Assembly (NCBI RefSeq): GCF_905475465.1 | Contig: NC_062247.1 | Location: 11,346,001-11,410,000 of the forward strand | DNA: 64,000 nt | Direction of reading: 5' to 3' | Source: Pieris napi | Taxonomy: Eukaryota; Arthropoda; Insecta; Lepidoptera; Pieridae | In this document: piece by piece, positions 1-12,030 of the stretch | Layout of the letters: each line of letters opens with the position of its first letter | Position numbering within the stretch: position 1 is the first letter of the stretch | Notes under the pieces: generated by a model | What the model was told of the DNA's origin: nothing | Databases searched by the model: none | Seen by the model: the letters and a program-made list of their open reading frames with translations, nothing else | Program-made: the position numbers and the translations under genes

Positions 1-221
1 ATAGGCGTATATAGAGGGAGTTATGTGTTCCCCCAAGATGTTACCTGTGGATTCAAGACTTGACGCCTACGAAAAATAACAGAGACATCTCCCCTTAGAA
101 AGTAACGGTTCAACCGAGCTCGTCTTTTAGTGTTTATAGTTCATAATTGAAGTAATAATTCAAATAGAATATAAATATTTTAATGTAGCCTTATTTTTAT
201 AATTACAAATAAATATTGTCT

Positions 222-415
222 GTTGTTTATATTAAAAGCTAGACAGCCAAACCAGCTGCCCACTGCAGTATTTTCAAACCAATTCGACTTAGGGTCCTTC
301 AAGAAAAGAGCGTATCAATTTTTGAAAGGCCGGCAACGCACTTGCTTCTGGCACTGTCCGTGGGCGGCGGCATCACTCAACATCAGGTGGGCCTCCTGCC
401 CGTTCGCCTACTATT
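222..415 (+). repeat. Lepidopteran interspersed repeat / non-LTR C-terminal relic, A1 intron 2
   Basis: Reads as PTAVFSNQFDLGSFKKRAYQ then LKGRQ, resembling the tail of Jockey-type reverse transcriptase ORFs. It continues into the CCGGCAACGCACTTGC and GGGCGGCGG stretches that recur across lepidopteran genomes, and ends in an A-run. Sister copies lie at 17836-18035, 33505-33698 and 51150-51343. Confidence 0.6.
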
Positions 416-533
416 AAAAAAAACTTCTTGAACGACTGACCATAACTATAAGCACTCGAAGCGTCGAGAAATGTAAATAATGAAATAACGACTGCTTTGC
501 AGTTTATTAAAATACTAAATACGTTCTTTACAG

Positions 534-3500
534 GAAATAGTGAAGGAGAATCCACAACAAAGTGTAGTGCTGTCAGGATACTCTGTACTGACCCCATTGG
601 CCCAGCTCGCCTTGGCCTCTGAGGGTGAATCGCACGACAAACTTCTGAAGGCCATTGGCATGCCCAACGATACTGCGGTAAGTGAAGGCTATTCGAGGGA
701 TTCAAGTTTATTTTAATTATATTTTATTTTTTTATTTATATAAGTTAAATATGTTATATTGAATCCACTTTTAAAGTATATTTAATAAAGAACATCACAT
801 ATATACTGCATTTTCTACAGTATAAGTAACAATCAATTCTAAAATATATGACTAAGTGAACATAAATTTTATTTAAAAAAAAATACACTTCTATTTTTAG
901 TTTTTACTAGTATTTTTTTATTTAAAATACTCAATCTCTTAACAATGCTGCTATTATACTTCATTTTAAAGCTTTATTGTAAGACAAATTCAATGCAGAT
1001 GTACTTACAGCCGTTAGTCGTGAATCGTCATTTAACAAGTCATTTAACTTTTAAGGTCCAGAGAGATCTGGAACCCAAAAAGATATTTCACGGCCTATGC
1101 TTCCTTATATCATTAACTAAACTAGCATTTAAATGTACCGAAGTTCACAACATCATAAGATATAATCTACTGACTTCCTATTTACACGGTGGAACTCAGA
1201 AGGTTGAAGTGAATGGTAAGAGGTCCTTAGGGTTGGCAGTAGATATGGGGGTACCACAGGGCTCAATTCTTGGCCCTTTCCTCTTTCTTGTTTATTTTAA
1301 TGATGTAACTTTTATGGTAGAGAAAAAACATTGGATAGTTTTGTTTGCTGATGTAATGTCCTTGATTTTTAAAATCAAACGACAAATAACGAATTTTGAC
1401 GATGTGAACAACAACAATCTTTGATTATCCAATGGTTTAGTATGAATAACTTTCAATTTAATGCAAAAAAGGAATAAATTTTGTGCAAAAAATGCAAGGG
1501 TTTTGGATACTAGACCAAAATAATAGATAAATGGTGAGGAATTGAATCTGGACAACTGTATTTCTTGGAATCACCATGGATTCAAAACTTCAGTGGTCCC
1601 CTCATATTAACGGATTTGAGAAGAGGCTTAGTTCTGCAGCCTACGCGGTTAAAAAAATTCACTCACTAACTGATGTCGATACAGCTGGACCAGTTTATTT
1701 TAGTTACTTTCATAGCTTAATGACTTATGGCTTATTATTATGGGGTCATGCTGCTGATGTCGAAACTATTTTCACCCTGCAGAAGACGGCCATTCGTGCA
1801 ATCTATAATTTAAAATGTAGGGAATTTCTAAGAGATAAATTCAAGGAAATTAATATACTTACCTTTCCCTCGCAATATATTTATGTAAATGTATGTATAC
1901 AAAAATAGTGATAAGTTTACTAGAATAGAACATACGCACAATGTTAATACTCGGAACAAACGCAGGCTGCAATTTCCCCGTATTCTAGATATCTAAAGTT
2001 AGTCATTCTTTTTTGAGAAAAGGGATAGTCTTCTTTAATAAAATCCCAGAGGCTATTTTATCTTTGCCTTTTAATAAATTTAAGAAATGTATTAAAGAAA
2101 AGCTGTGTAAAAAGGCTTACTATAATGTTAACGATTATCTAGTTGATAAAAGGGCCTGGGACTAGTGCTAGACAGTAGGGTGGGTCACTCTAGTTAGGAA
2201 AAAAATAAAAGTTGATGAATCAAATTCTAATAGTAATATTATGTTGTAGTGTACTATAAAAAGTATGTTTAGCTAAAAAACGGATAATAAAACATACATC
2301 TTCAGCCCGCGCATGAGCTTCAAAGTTATTAGTTTTTGAGAAAAACATGTATTACTAAATACGATAGTTCTTTATTAGAAATTACTTGAAATACTATTGA
2401 AACATTACAAATATTTAGCGAAAGACATATTTATTCACGTTTAAAACAAAACACTTAAACAAATACACATAAAGGTTATCAAAAAATTATTTATTTTTAT
2501 AGAAAAATCCCGCCTACTATTGAATTTCGCCATAACTTTCCTTGAAGTGAGTTTCACTTCCGATCACATGCCGACATTGCAGCTTCTGTCACTATCTTTA
2601 CACTTGGTTCAACCGCTAGTATATGGCAAGGTAGCCTAATAAACAACATCCTTTCGTCACCTTTTTCTCCATTATCTGAATAAGTTCGTCATTAGTTTGA
2701 TTTCTTAGAATAGGTGGATGAAAGTTGGTTTCTGGCCAGTTTATTCGATCAATGTAACATTTAGCATCAAAATTAAGCTTAGGAACTTCAAAAGTGCGTG
2801 GTAGTTTTCCCGTTGTAGATGAACTACTTTTAGAATTCTTCTAGCTGCAAGTTCTCTTATACGCTTTTCTTTATCTGTTAACATCGCTAATAGTAGATTT
2901 TTAGGGTGGGCAAATATGTGTTTCTGTGAATAATAGGATCTAGGACTGCTTTTAATGCACTTGATAAAAATCGCGAACATTTAATCAATGTCCAGAGGTG
3001 CCGTGATCCGTCTTTGTATAATGAGTGTGTCTTTATTTGGAACCACTCGGGGGCATATACTTTTACAATGTATTGGGCTAAAATTATAAAATTAGTTGAT
3101 GGCGTTGGTGTAGAAATGTAAAGCCGCAAGATCCGGTTTGCCTTAGTCAACCAACGAGCATGTGATATTTATCCAGGTGATTTATTTGCTAAGTTCTTCC
3201 AGTAATTACTGCTAAGGTAATTTCATACAAATACTTTTGGTCTGTGCTTAAGTCATCAGGTTTTGACCTGGTATTGACTCTAATTCAACTACAGCTTGCG
3301 TTTCACACTTATCCAGCAACATACAAATAGTAGGACCATTGTACGTAGATGGGCCAGAAGTTTTACCATCCATATAATCAAACAAATGCCTCAAGGGCAG
3401 TTCATTTCAATGCAGCAAGCAAATTATCCATTGCAAAGGTCTCTGAAGTCTTTTTTCAAATAGCCTTTTGACACTAATAAATTTACCTGTATTTGTTACT

Positions 3501-6500
3501 GTTCCATCGCATCCAATAGCCAGGAGGTCAACAGTACTTATATTTTTGGCGAAAAGAAAAGCGTTTATTGATACCTCAATGGCCTTTGCAGTTCCTTGTA
3601 ATGCTTTCAGGAGCTGAATGACTGTTGTATGCAAGGCTACAGGGATTGATGCCTTTTCTCCTTAAATTTTCTGAGTTACAATTTCTGCAATTTCGGAAAA
3701 CGCAGGCTCTTATTCACTGCTATTTTTAATTTTCTGTAGTCTATCCACTCGTAACATTTCATGACATCCTGGTATATTGATAACACGATTTCTTTTATAT
3801 CTTCTATAGTTCTTAATATATATAGGGCACTTGTCAAACTGTCTATTATTTGACATGATAGAAAAATTTGATTTCCAAGTTCTTAAGCAAAAGTACATAG
3901 TTTACAATTTCGCAACATTTCACTAGAAACTAGCCACATTGATACATGAATTCTCTGAATGTACTTACCTCAAAAAATCTTCTTTTAATAAATAACACTG
4001 TTTATATAAGAAAAGTAATGCGTATTTTAATGGACACTTATTAAAACATTAAACTATACCCAACTTCAAACGTGTAACTTAAGGTGTAAAAGTGGGTACC
4101 TGAGCTATTTTTTTTCAAAACTTCGAGGCCGTTGCGCGGGCTGTTCCACTTAAAATAATTAAAAAAATATTTTCAAGGGTTTATAACAATACCTAACTAC
4201 AACATATTTTCGCTATTAGAAATCGGTTACTTAAAATAAAATTTTTTGACCCACCCTACTAGACAGGCTACTTCTAATTAATTTGCGATATTTGTTTTAA
4301 AATAAGTGCTGTTTGATGATTTGCTATTTTAAAAGAGTACCGAGAGTTTTTTCTCCGGCTTTTTCTCTCGGCCTACACCCTCTGTCTTATTGCCGATGAG
4401 TAGGGAAGCCTACAAATTCAAATTTAATGACGTGGAATAAGTGTTACATGTATCATATGTTCCATAATAAACATATTTTATTTTATTTTTATTTAATGCA
4501 TCTTTCATCTCAAAAGTTATGGTTTTTTTATAAATGTTTCAGATAATAGCTGCGTTTTCAAAGGCCAAAAGAAACTTAAAAACCATAAATGGAGTGGAAC
4601 TTAAAACAGCAAGTAAAATATACGTCACGTCCAAATCTGAAGTATATGAAAACTTTGCAACGACCATCCGTGACGTGTTTGATTCCGAATTCAAAAATGT
4701 AGATTTTACTCAAGCACAGAAAACCGCTAACGAAATCAACGCTTGGGTAATAAATACATTTAACAACAATAATTTCAAAATTCTAAACTATCATTATTTA
4801 GACATAAATTTTAAATTTTTCTGCCATAGTATAGTTTAATAATTTTTTTTTATTTCTTAGAAACACCTTTTAATACGGGTTTTTCATTAATTTTTGTTTA
4901 GAATTGTAGTGCCTCTCTCTCTCTATCTCTCGTAGATTTTCTATACAGATTTGGCAGCTGTAGTGGTTAGATAATTGATTTTTCTGCCAGGACATATAGT
5001 CAGATTTTTTTTAATTTTTTGGCAGAGGTTTGGGTAAATGCTGGTAGCATTAGGTAGTCAGCCTAAAATCTATTAATCCATACAAGCTTACAATGCAATT
5101 AAAATCGTTATCTCTTTGTGAATTTCATACAAAAATGAACATGTTGCAATTGGGTTAACACAAACATTAATTACAGGTTGAAGAACAAACGAATAAAAAA
5201 ATTAAAGATCTCGTTGACCCGTTTTCCTTGGATGCCGATACTCATGCTGTTCTTGTCAACGCTATCTACTTTAAGGTAAAATAACATTTAAAATACGCAA
5301 TAACTTTTAAATCTTATTGTAAAGTTACAAAGAGGACAATCAGATACTTATGAATATATGATGTAAAAACGATATACACGAGTGAAAATGACATTAGTAC
5401 TTATAAAGACACCGGTCACCGGTATCTACCAGGCGCCAACTTAAATCTTTAAATAGCGCCTGTTCGTTAATTGATCCCCAAGTGTTATTTTATTTCACAT
5501 TAATATAATAATAATAAAAAGATAAATAATAATTTTCCTGTGTGATTAATAAAATATTTTGTCACAAGTAAATTTTAAGCTAAGAAAATAAAATATTTAT
5601 AAAATAACTAGCGGACCCGACAGACGTTGTCCTGTCTTAACTATGAATATTGATTTCTAATTGGTATAATTATCTAAAAAAAATATTTAGGAAACAAAGT
5701 GTATATGATATAAGAACATTCTTTGTTTGTTTTTCTGGCGCGTATATTTTAGTTTTTTAGTTTTGTTGGTATTCCGCCACGAGAACAGAAGTATTTTATC
5801 AATATAATTAATTCATATGAATATTACCAATATAATAACTCCAATCGAAGCATTTGTTTTAAACGATATTAATTTTTCTGAAATCCTTTTGACGATTTGT
5901 GCAGTACGCATTCTGTCAATGTTATGTCAAATGCCATAAGGTTACATCAAAAAAGTTTGAATTGTAAAAGCGCTATGCACTGAAAAAAAATTGCTATCGT
6001 AACATAAGTTAGGATTACTTAACAAGGTGGTCAAGTTTTCTTAAATTATCTAATTTTCCGCGCAATTTTCTTAATATTTCTTTCATAAGAACTTTTTCCT
6101 GACAATAACAAACACAAATTTTAATTTTAAATTTAAATTAAATTGGCAACAAGACAAAACTGTCAGCATAATATAAAGTATATTTAAAATTATTAGTTCC
6201 AAGCAGCTTCATAAAACCTAGGTACATATAAATACATATTATGTAGTTTATTAAATTGTTTTTCATTATTTATTTAATGTTCTATAGGGTCTCTGGCAGA
6301 AGCCGTTCAACCATGGCAATACATACGACCAGGTGTTCCATATTACTAAATTGAGATCAGTAACAGTTCCGATGATGTACCAAAAATCTTATTTCGGTTA
6401 CGCGGAGGTTCTAGAATTAGACGCTAAGGTAAGGTTTAAAGTATAGAGTTCTATAACTCTTGTAGTTTGCAGATATCGTAAAACCTCTTGGTTTAAATAA

Positions 6501-8727
6501 CCAAGTGCAATAATAGGGATAGCGGAGAAGGATTGGAAAATAATGGAAGAATTTGCAGGAGACCTTCACTCCGTAGGAGGTCGTGTTTTCTTTCTGTTAA
6601 ACATACTGTATTATGTATCCGAATACAGGCTGTTTTTATTTTATTTATTGAAGTAAAACTTCTTTAAGCGCGACTAGGGGGTATGTCGGATTTTTTTTTG
6701 ACGGAGGTAACGATTTCTATAGTCTGTGTAGTTTCCGCTATTTAAAAATAACAACGATGGCGCCTTTTATAAGTCCGTCAGCGCCATCTAGTGGTGCATT
6801 ATTTGAACTGATTTAAGTTCAGTTACCTGGTAGTGTTTATTTAGGATAGCATTCACTCGTTTTATTTGATACTGATTCTTGTAATTATGTTATTATTATT
6901 ATATTTATATTTAAAATGTAAATCCGTACTAGTAACATGTGACCAAATTAAAATTCCACTATAGAGGGAAGGTTTCCATCCTAGCTTGCTTTTCTTTTGT
7001 TATAGATACGGCCAGTTTTTTCGTATTTGAATAATCTTTGTTAAGCACATGAATAATAAATATAATTAAATTATAATATGATATTTCTTATTTGATCTTT
7101 AATCATTTCAGTGATATATGCCGTCAACGCCAAAGAAGTTTTACTTCAATCGCGCGTAAACGTAACACGCACACACTTTATTTTTGTTTTATTCACATGT
7201 ACGAACATGTGTTTGTGTACTTAACAGGTAATAAACATATTTTACAGGTCCTCCAAATGTTCTATGAAGGTCGTGAAGCATCCATGATACTGGTGCTCCC
7301 CAATGAAATCGATGGAATAACCCAGCTAGAGGAGAAATTACGAGACCCATCAGCAATCGACAGAGCCATTCATAACATGTACGATACACAAGTCCATGTC
7401 ACAATTCCTAAGTTCAAAATTGAAACTACAACAGACCTGAAAAATGTTTTACTAAAGGTAACTTAGTATTTTCTAAAGTTTTTTAAACCTTGTGTTTTTA
7501 GATAATACTTAGACCTAACTTCCGATTTTAAATCTTCATTTATGTTGGCGAACATAATAATATCAATGCCCGTTTATTATCTTGACAGTACAGTTTAGAT
7601 TTGTTATATAAATTTTCTTTTTCTTGTTATCCTAATATCCTAACTTGCTTTTGTGCCATTGATCGGAACCCCTTTCACGGGTAAAGGCGTCCTCCAGCTT
7701 TTTCTAAATATCTCTGTCCATTGCTTCCATTCTTCATTCGCTTCCTACTAAAGCTTCTATATATTCTATCCACCTTCGTTTTGGGTGCTTTTCTCCTTCT
7801 TTCCCTTGTGCCTTTCGATATAAGGAACATTACACACAAAACCTTTGTTTAAATTACTACTCCATTAAATAATCTTATTCTGCTTACATTTTTATGGGCA
7901 ATTAGAATAATCCAATTTAGAATTGAATATTTTTTCAGATGAACGTTACGAAACTATTTGAACCCGGACAAGCCCGTTTAAGTAAAATGCTACTGGAATG
8001 GGATGACTTATTTATAACTGACGCCATACAGAAGGCTTTCATTGAAGTCAATGAGGATGGCGCAGAAGCTGCAGCAGCCAACGGTAAGTCACTCATTCTG
8101 AAAATTAAATATAATTCTAACTCAATTTTGACTTAAATCGGTTAGTGAGTATGCTCACTGAGAACAAAGGATTGTAAGGAACAAAACAAGTGCGACAAAG
8201 GACTGTGACTGATTAGTTAAAGTAGAGCCTGTATGGCAGGGGTCCGACGGTCAGTAAATATCGTGATCCAATACCACAATAACTGTCTCAGTATATATTG
8301 AATCAACTGGTGGGACTATACTTTCAATAGATTGGAGCCTGGGTTACATTTTTCTTATGTAACCTAAAGGACCGGCAACGCACTTGCGAGCCTACTGGCA
8401 ACGGTCTATGAGCTGTATCAGTTGCTCAACTGCTCGTTTGCTCCATGTAACACAACAAAATATGACAGTTATTTTTTATGACAGTAAATATGTTTTTATT
8501 GGATGTTACTGGCCTTGACTTATTATATTACACAAATTTCTTTCAATAATTTTTCGATAATTTTATATTATACTTTATTATAATTCCAATGTTTTGTTTC
8601 AGTTATCAATACTTACGGAGCCCTTCCTGACTTCCAACCGCCGGTTACATTCTTTGCTAATAGACCATTTTACTTTGAAATAAGGATAAACGATGTACCC
8701 ATTTTTAACGGTGTTAAAGCTGAATAA
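534..8727 (+). CDS. Serpin gene A1 (serpin-1-like), 3' part: exons 3-9
   Basis: Secreted serine protease inhibitor of the serpin family; exons 1-2 lie left of the window. Exons read from sequence with AG/GT borders: 534-677, 4543-4746, 5177-5275, 6288-6428, 7248-7457, 7939-8083, 8603-8727 (1068 nt, 355 residues plus stop). Serpin landmarks in order: NAIYFKGLW spanning the exon 5/6 junction (strand 3A/breach), SVTVPMMYQK, MILVLPNE, VTIPKFKIE, the inhibitory hinge EDGAEAAAAN at the end of exon 8, and the C-terminal NRPFYFEI. The small-residue hinge predicts a working inhibitor. The loop after the hinge is VINTYGALPDFQPPV, unlike the other copies. By spacing P1 would be about Ala, with an error of two residues either way. 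Intron 3 carries a 2.1-kb hAT insertion absent from the other copies. No frameshift or stop seen. Target protease and expression are unknown; roles in immunity or prophenoloxidase control are family inference. Confidence 0.9.
1057..4494 (+). mobile_element. Broken Jockey-like non-LTR retrotransposon, A1 intron 3 (split by hAT)
   Basis: Reverse-transcriptase remnant in gene orientation: MGVPQGSILGPFLFLVYFND, LFADV in place of the catalytic FADD, then after frameshifts SKLQWSPHINGFEKRLSSAA, LRDKFKEINILT, and the C-terminal KLCKKAYYNVNDYLVDKR at about 2160. The 3' UTR resumes after the hAT insertion (4259-4494) and ends in TTTTA repeats. Dead: several frameshifts and stops, and the second catalytic Asp is lost. 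Confidence 0.8.
2176..4258 (-). mobile_element. hAT-like DNA transposon with 8-bp target duplication
   Basis: Ends in the inverted repeat TAGGGTGGGTCA / TGACCCACCCTA and is flanked by CTAGACAG on both sides (2168-2175 and 4259-4266). The empty site is intact in A2. The minus strand holds broken transposase pieces, including CDGTVTNTGKFISVKRLFEK then RPLQW (3407-3634) and HPKNLLLAMLTDKEKRIREL (2741-2980), which resemble hAT-type insect transposases. Inactive: fragmented ORFs. Superfamily is set by the 8-bp duplication and transposase resemblance. Confidence 0.85.
5608..6110 (+). repeat. Lepidopteran interspersed repeat, A1 intron 5 (tail lost)
   Basis: Begins CTAGCGGACCCGACAGACGT, a start I recognise from many lepidopteran genomes; family not named. 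The A1 copy lacks the tail (CGGTCCAGCCGTTCACGCAT) found in B1 and B2. A2 copy at 36798-37310. Confidence 0.5.
6648..7149. mobile_element. Non-autonomous TIR element with GAAGTNNNACTTC ends, A1 intron 6
   Basis: Left end TTGAAGTAAAACTTCTTTAA, right end CAAAGAAGTTTTACTTCAA, which is its reverse complement; followed by a CGCGCG and ACACGCACAC stretch. It holds a CGCCATCTAGTGGTGC segment and no ORF. Equivalent copies: 23183-23603, 37838-38340, 55638-56130. The related introns 1 and 2 elements have different but internally matched end sequences. Confidence 0.5.
7670..7815 (-). mobile_element. Non-LTR reverse transcriptase C-terminal relic, A1 intron 7
   Basis: Minus-strand reading PKRRWIEYIEALVGSE, then EAMDRDI and KKLEDAFT after a stop, typical of the ORF tail of insect endonuclease-reverse transcriptases. 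Copies at 24120-24258, 38865-39018 and 56655-56808 in the same intron. Confidence 0.55.
8360..8460 (+). repeat. Interspersed repeat tail in intron 8
   Basis: GGACCGGCAACGCACTTGCG followed by CTACTGGCAACGG and an A-rich end; related to the lepidopteran repeat at 222-415. Present in intron 8 of all four genes (about 24810-24910, 39560-39660, 57365-57460). Confidence 0.4.
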
Positions 8728-8799
8728 TATTGAACTTGACTTGTAAAAGGTGTTAAAGCTAATTAAAATAACTTCCCTAAGAGGAAGCTGACATGTATT

Positions 8800-8805
8800 T
8801 AATAA
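8800..8805 (+). terminator. Poly(A) signal, serpin A1
   Basis: AATAAA 72 bp after the stop codon. The A1 3' UTR is longer than in the other genes: about 37 extra bases include a second copy of GGTGTTAAAGCT, the sequence that precedes the stop codon. Confidence 0.7.
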
Positions 8806-9595
8806 AGTGTTATTTGAAATTGTTGTTTTAAACAAGAAACGTGTATGATTCCCGTATGTCAAAAACGTGTTTGATTTTGACGTAAAATGCGATTTCTTCG
8901 ATACAAAGAGTACTCTCGTAAGCGTGCTGCTATTGTGAGGATCTGTTTGCGCATTTTTAAGTTCTCATGTCATTTTTACACGTGTATATCCTTTCTGTAA
9001 CAAATCTTCATAGGTATCTGATTATCCTCCTTGAATGTATGATATTTGATAGCAAAAATAAAATAACACTCTGTGTTCTAATGTGGCACTTGGGGACTGC
9101 CGCGGTAAAGCTATTGCATAGCATTTTTTATCAACTTATGCAGTTATAATTATTTATTTGTGCAGTATTTGTTTTTCTTTGATATTAATTCAAGTTTTTT
9201 CTTTGATATTATTTCAATCTACCACTCTATCAGACTCAGACTAAAATGCCTGTATAGTCTGTCTCACTCTAACGCGTACCGGGTGCACCGGCCGCACTCA
9301 CGCTCACCTATATTACGTCATCGTGTGTAAGTTTTTTTTTCGTTACGGAATTTCTTGATTCGGTCGCCGCGCTCAAAACCCGCGATAAAATCTATGCCGT
9401 AGCTTAAAATTGCGCTTGCGAGGTTTAAACTTAACTTAGATTATACTTGTATTACAAAAACTCTAAATTATAATCAGGCCATCTCTCTTTATATAACTGT
9501 TATAAAACACCCAGCATTCATTGAATATTATTCGTGTATGGTTTAAATTTAGTATTAATATACCTAAAGTCTAAAGTATCAGTGTTACAAGAATG
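8806..9595. other. Spacer downstream of A1
   Basis: Conserved with the 3' flanks of B1, A2 and B2 (for example TTGACGTAAAATGCGATTTC and ACGCGTACCGGGTGCACCGG). I see no coding feature that survives comparison of the four copies. Confidence 0.5.
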
Positions 9596-9985
9596 TTTTA
9601 GTCTTCTTTTGCTTCCATTACTGGAGATGGGCGTCGGTTCCGTGAAGCGTGTTTTGTCCTATGCTAGATGCAGCAACTCTTTCGCAGTTGCAATACCCGT
9701 CCACTCCCAAAAAACCATGAGTTTTTCCTCCTACCAACACGCCGTTGATCCTGGATTTTACCCATTATTATTAATTGAAGAAGGTGGTAGCGGTCATGAC
9801 GCAACACAAAACATGTTCCAACTTAATTAAGAAGTTTCTCGTTAGAGACCTTCTGGACCCAGCCTGTACAAAGCATGGGACTACAACACCACATCTCAAA
9901 TGATTCCAAGCGCCGGCAGGTCTTTTATTCTCCAAGCTTCACAGCCGTACAGAACAATAATTGGTCATAAGTCTAGAGTTAGTTA
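9596..9985 (-). mobile_element. RTE-like reverse transcriptase C-terminal relic, 3' of A1
   Basis: On the minus strand, in order: ESFEMWCCSPMLCTGWVQKV (9905-9840), SNEKLLN, then WEWTGIATAKELLHLA and DKTRF, the typical order of the C-terminal part of insect RTE-type ORFs (AFEMW...RILRI...TNE). Stops and frameshifts make it dead. Copies lie 3' of every gene. Confidence 0.65.
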
Positions 9986-10042
9986 AATTATGCTAACACC
10001 TTTTTTCAGGTGATATAACTCATTTGTTACCATTACATAGAC

Positions 10043-10640
10043 ATACATATATATAATTTAAAGAAGATTCATAGAGAAGTAAGGAAGGGGATGACAGGTC
10101 TGGGCGTTACTGCATATGATTTTTTGCGTTTTCTGAGAAGATTTAGTATGGTAATATATATATATTTTTTTTTACCATAGGAAAGTAGAGATTTCAACGA
10201 ACTGAAAGCACACCAACTTTTTGAAAAAAGCTGAAATTTTGACGTCAGAATTTTCGATTGAAAATTAGGGTGTTTTTTCGATATTAATTCAAAATAAGGT
10301 GAACAAATAAATATTTTTATCAAATAAATTACAGCGTATTTGGGACATAGAAAGGTAAGTTTTCACCAAATTTCGTTAAAAAAAAATATTTTTGTAAAAG
10401 ATAAAAATTAAAAACCAAAAACTTGGTTTTTTGAATTTTTCACATAAATTTTGAGGTTATGTGAAAAATGTGTGAATACAAAAGTTTTAGATCTTTTTAT
10501 TACCTCCAACTTTGCCATTTAACTTTCTTCGATAGGACTTGTAGTTTTGCCGGATATCGAGATAAACCGTTTTTTACCCTTAAAACTTTTTTAAAATAGT
10601 TTTACTGTTGGTTTTTTAATAAAAACCAACTATTTTAAAC
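10043..10640. repeat. Unclassified repeat R1 (intact copy)
   Basis: A1-flank-specific insertion starts at about 10043. The stretch 10060-10620 is found again, reverse-complemented, at 60650-60940 plus 63659-63905, where it is interrupted by the Penelope palindrome. It contains hairpin-forming AAACCAAGTTTTTGG-type and CCATAGG-type stretches but no convincing ORF. Confidence 0.6.
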
Positions 10641-10859
10641 GTCTTTATAGGCACATAGTTAAAAAAACTTGTTGCCAACTTGTCTAGGCTACATGTCAGA
10701 CTTAACGATTTCCTAATTATAATAACATCTTCAAGCTTAAAGTCTCCTCGGAGTTTTATTTTTATTAAGCCTTTATTACTGACACCGAGTATAATATATA
10801 TAAACACTCGTTTAAGTTACATAACCTAACTTAATAGCTGATGTATTCAGCGTGTCCTA

Positions 10860-11030
10860 TGACACATATACCTCTTCCAGCTGCTTCCATTATTTTCTAA
10901 TGTTAGCTCGTCTTGTCCAAGTTGTGCCTCATATTCTCTTTACATCGTCTGTCCATCTCTTTCTCTATCTCCCTTTTTTCCTTTTTCTATCTAGTGGTTG
11001 CTATTCTGTAATCATTTTTGTCCATTTCAA
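10860..11030 (-). mobile_element. Non-LTR ORF C-terminal relic
   Basis: Minus strand reads KRWTDDVKRI, then GTTWTRRANIRK and WKQLEE, matching the RWTDDLKK...W...A.DR..W..LEEAY tail of insect reverse transcriptase ORFs. Confidence 0.5.
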
Positions 11031-11199
11031 CCTACTATCTCTCGTCATATAGAAGATGTTAGAAGGTTGGCGAAAAAGGGTGAAAAAGTACGACCGATAG
11101 TAATATAATTCAATTTTAGGTTTCAAATTAAAAATACAAAGAAAACAAACATAACCTTCAAAATACTTCCTATTACTTAAAAGAAAACTACCCAATCGA

Positions 11200-11712
11200 A
11201 GTCTTAATTAAGCGTAAAGATCTACAGCAAGAAAAAGAGGCAGGAAACACAGCCTTTATAAAATATGATAAAATTATTATACTGAGCAACAAAAAACCCC
11301 CAGAGAAACAGTCAAGCAACAGAAACCTATCAGAGTCCCCGGAAACGCTCCACTCTGACAACCAAATTGTTCAACAGACTAGTAAACAACCTAAGAAAAA
11401 CAAAGGGGACATGAAGAACTATCTTATACTATTATACAAAAGCCTGAACTAATTCTTTCCCAGACAGAATCGACTCAACTCCAACCGAAGACACCGGATC
11501 ACAACACAGCATAGCAATCTAAATCGGACCCTCTTCCAACTCCTAACCTCCCAGTAAGGCCGGTCACGGCGGGAGAGTTCGACCAAAACCCCCCCAAGAA
11601 CAACTATCCAAACGAAAAATACTATCTACATTTGCACCCTCAACGTAAGATCATTATCTTCTGATCAAAAATATATTGAGCTTAAATCCGCACTAGATGA
11701 TATTGTTGGCTA
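11200..11712 (+). mobile_element. Non-LTR 5' end with endonuclease start
   Basis: At about 11620 the + strand reads IYICTLNVRSLSSDQKYIEL followed by KSALDDIVG and stop, the N-terminal start of an apurinic-type endonuclease domain (the conserved Asn strand). Upstream is an A- and C-rich 5' region. Truncated. Confidence 0.5.
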
Positions 11713-11821
11713 GACAGAGCTAACAACAGAGAAGGATGGAATTCCTTCCTTCCGGATTACCGAATGAGGTAATAATTTTAAATTATAAAAAAAATATTAT
11801 TACTATTATATTATTATCTCT

Positions 11822-12030
11822 CGTCATGTGTCCGGTCCCGCGCCTTTCCAATTGCCTTATTTTCATTATAATGTCCTCTACTTTGGTCATAATCTTATCT
11901 GTTCTACTCTTTTGCGATGTCTCAGTGTTACACTCACCATGCTTCTTTCCATTCTCTTTGGTATTCTCAACTTAACTAAAATATGTTTCTGAGATAATTC
12001 CCAAGTCTGACAGCCGTCTGTGACACATGG
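11822..12030 (-). mobile_element. Non-LTR reverse transcriptase relic (second family)
   Basis: Minus strand LRIPKRMERSMVSVTLRHRK, then TKVEDIIMKIRQLERRGTGH, resembling the MERSMLGISLRDR...WAGHIAR tail of insect elements. A better-kept copy lies at 41465-41690. Confidence 0.6.

Noticed and set aside
373..705. 110-codon minus-strand frame over exon 3 (also at 18034 and 33656)
   Set aside because: Antisense shadow of serpin exon 3 and its flanking repeat; no independent signal.
945..1424. 159-codon open frame as a gene (and its copy at 34228-34707)
   Set aside because: It reads as a reverse-transcriptase relic with a lost catalytic Asp, inside intron 3 of a serpin gene.
7092..7466. Longer coding start upstream of exon 7
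   Set aside because: The extension is intronic TIR-element sequence; the AG at 7247 gives the conserved serpin junction in all copies.
7939..8136. ATG at the start of exon 8 as a separate small gene
   Set aside because: It is the in-frame Met of exon 8 (MNVTKLF) of the serpin, with a clean acceptor just before it.
8084..8602. Extra alternative exon 9 cassettes between exons 8 and 9
   Set aside because: No second NRPF-like coding stretch with an AG acceptor found here or in the matching introns of the other genes.
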